Assembly (NCBI GenBank): GCA_031403155.1
Contig: JANNSX010000150.1
Coordinates: forward strand, 1 to 14,818
DNA: 14,818 bases
Direction: 5' to 3'
Source of the DNA: JANNSX01 sp031403155
GTDB lineage: Bacteria > Pseudomonadota > Alphaproteobacteria > Rhizobiales > Hyphomicrobiaceae
Below the pieces are notes generated by a model. The model saw only the letters and a list, made by a program, of their open reading frames with translations. It did no database searches and had not been told where the DNA came from. Positions 14,283 through 14,818 of the stretch are shown piece by piece. Each line of letters starts with the position of its first letter. Within the stretch, counting starts at the first letter, position 1. The translations under genes were made by a program, and so were the position numbers.

Positions 14283-14580
14283 GCCCGCATATCTCACACG
14301 GATCGGGTCGCGACGGAGGCGAAAGTGGCGGCAGGCCCATTCTTTTCTTGCCCGCCTCCGGCGGGACGAACGGGACGCGATGAGCGTATCTGGGAATACG
14401 GTCGAGCGTCCCAACGCAGCCTGTCGCCACTTTCGCCCCGCCTTTCAGGTCCGACGAGGCGGGCCGTCCACACGAGCGAGCGGCTCAACCGTATTCCCAG
14501 ATACGCTTTTCGCCGCTCGCTCGTGTGGTCCGGACTCCGCCTGGTCGGATCGCAGCCCTATCCGTGTGAGATATGCGGGC
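14283..14580. mobile_element. MITE-like element with 21-bp perfect TIRs and TTA duplication
   Basis: The ends 14283-14303 and 14560-14580 are perfect 21-base inverted repeats starting GCCCGCATATCTCACAC, with weaker likeness for about 10 more bases inwards. TTA flanks both sides (14280-14282 and 14581-14583), as a target duplication would. The 298-base interior has no transposase frame but holds further inverted pairs: 14318-14336 with 14419-14437 (18/19); 14383-14407 with 14483-14507 (24/25); 14450-14462 with 14537-14549 (12/13); 14468-14484 with 14512-14528 (17/17). A small hairpin CCCGCC-TCC-GGCGGG lies at 14351-14365. The parent IS family is not known to me. A structured RNA is the alternative reading. 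Confidence 0.72.
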
Positions 14581-14596
14581 TTAGTTCTGGAGTGCG

Positions 14597-14758
14597 ATGA
14601 TGTTGAGGATGCTCACCCTCTTAGGCACCGTTGGCGTGGCTTGGGCCTTGAGCCATGCGCTTTGGCATCCTTCCTCCCCGGCGGCCGCTCCGGAGCCGAC
14701 GACGTCCTCCACGCGGGCAGCGTCCGCATCAGGTCCACCAGCTCCCGCGCCGCCCTGA
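14597..14758 (+). CDS. Possible small exported or membrane peptide
   Basis: This 53-codon frame begins MMLRMLTLLGTVGVAWALSH just outside the MITE-like element, with GGAG five bases before the first ATG. The N-terminus looks like a signal or anchor helix, and the rest is Ala/Pro/Ser/Thr-rich (SSPAAAPEPTTSS) and probably disordered. It lies antisense to a minus-strand frame with more GC-rich third positions, so both are unlikely to be real. I do not recognise it and favour the minus-strand frame. Confidence 0.25.
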   Translation: MMLRMLTLLGTVGVAWALSHALWHPSSPAAAPEPTTSSTRAASASGPPAPAPP

Positions 14759-14818
14759 GGTCGCGCTCCAGGTGCGCCACCTTCTTCTTCAGCGCCTCCC
14801 GGCCCTCCTCCGCGGGAG
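14613..14818 (-). CDS. Partial coiled-coil reading frame, 3' end of an unidentified gene
   Basis: The frame enters from the right edge and ends in TGA at 14613-14615, giving 67 visible residues. The first part (EALKKKVAHLERDLRAAREL, then VDLMRTLPAW) has clear leucine heptads and nearly all codons end in G or C, which supports coding. The last ~30 residues are basic, Pro/Arg-rich and less GC-biased, so the original C-terminus may have been altered, for example by the insertion next to it. The style recalls accessory or transposase proteins with terminal coiled coils, but I cannot assign it. The start lies outside the window. Confidence 0.5.
   Translation of the reverse strand, partial: PAEEGREALKKKVAHLERDLRAARELVDLMRTLPAWRTSSAPERPPGRKDAKAHGSRPKPRQRCLRG

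Noticed and set aside
14283..14580. CRISPR array
   Set aside because: The repeats are inverted pairs of different sequence, not regularly spaced direct repeats, and no cas gene is present.

Overview
The window comes from a GC-rich alphaproteobacterium, most likely a member of the Hyphomicrobiales (Rhizobiales). The signs are GC-rich third codon positions, the periplasmic protein types, the RIME-like intergenic mosaic repeats and the relatives each protein calls to mind. The species cannot be told from the sequence alone.

Left part (1-6963, all on +). The order is: the 3' end of an MltB-type lytic transglycosylase; a Rieske oxygenase alpha subunit with an Asp linking its two metal centres; an exported DUF459-type SGNH protein; a lipoprotein of an SGNH-hydrolase family whose three SGNH hallmark residues are all replaced; a second Rieske oxygenase, this one with Glu in the linking position as in carnitine monooxygenase CntA; and an 81-residue TPR-like protein that overlaps it by one base. 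The transglycosylase and the SGNH pair suggest cell-wall work. The two Rieske enzymes flank the SGNH pair, and no reductase or ferredoxin gene is present here.

Middle (6964-12038). A 305-base gap carries two mosaic palindromic repeats. It is followed by a minus-strand ArgE/M20 deacetylase, then a scrapyard of gene pieces: an IS1182-type transposase C-terminus, an unassigned stretch, and the first ~38 codons of an antibiotic-biosynthesis-monooxygenase-like gene. The divergent WYL regulator next to them is intact. It converges on a membrane protein with a START/SRPBCC-like domain, and a small lipoprotein follows on the minus strand.

Right part (12178-14818). This end looks accessory. Two strong tandem terminators close a minus-strand gene for a four-TM membrane protein whose tail resembles the winged-helix end of P4/D5-type phage and plasmid primases. 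Upstream of it lie about 850 bases without a convincing gene, including an inverted pair of DnaA-box sequences. Next is a 298-bp MITE-like element with 21-bp perfect terminal inverted repeats, a TTA duplication on each side and an elaborate internal set of inverted repeats. The window ends in a partial minus-strand coiled-coil reading frame that overlaps a possible 53-residue exported peptide on the plus strand.

The observations most worth following are the MITE-like element with its complementary loops, the membrane protein with a primase-type DNA-binding tail, the catalytically degenerate SGNH lipoprotein, and the small gene coupled to the CntA-like oxygenase.
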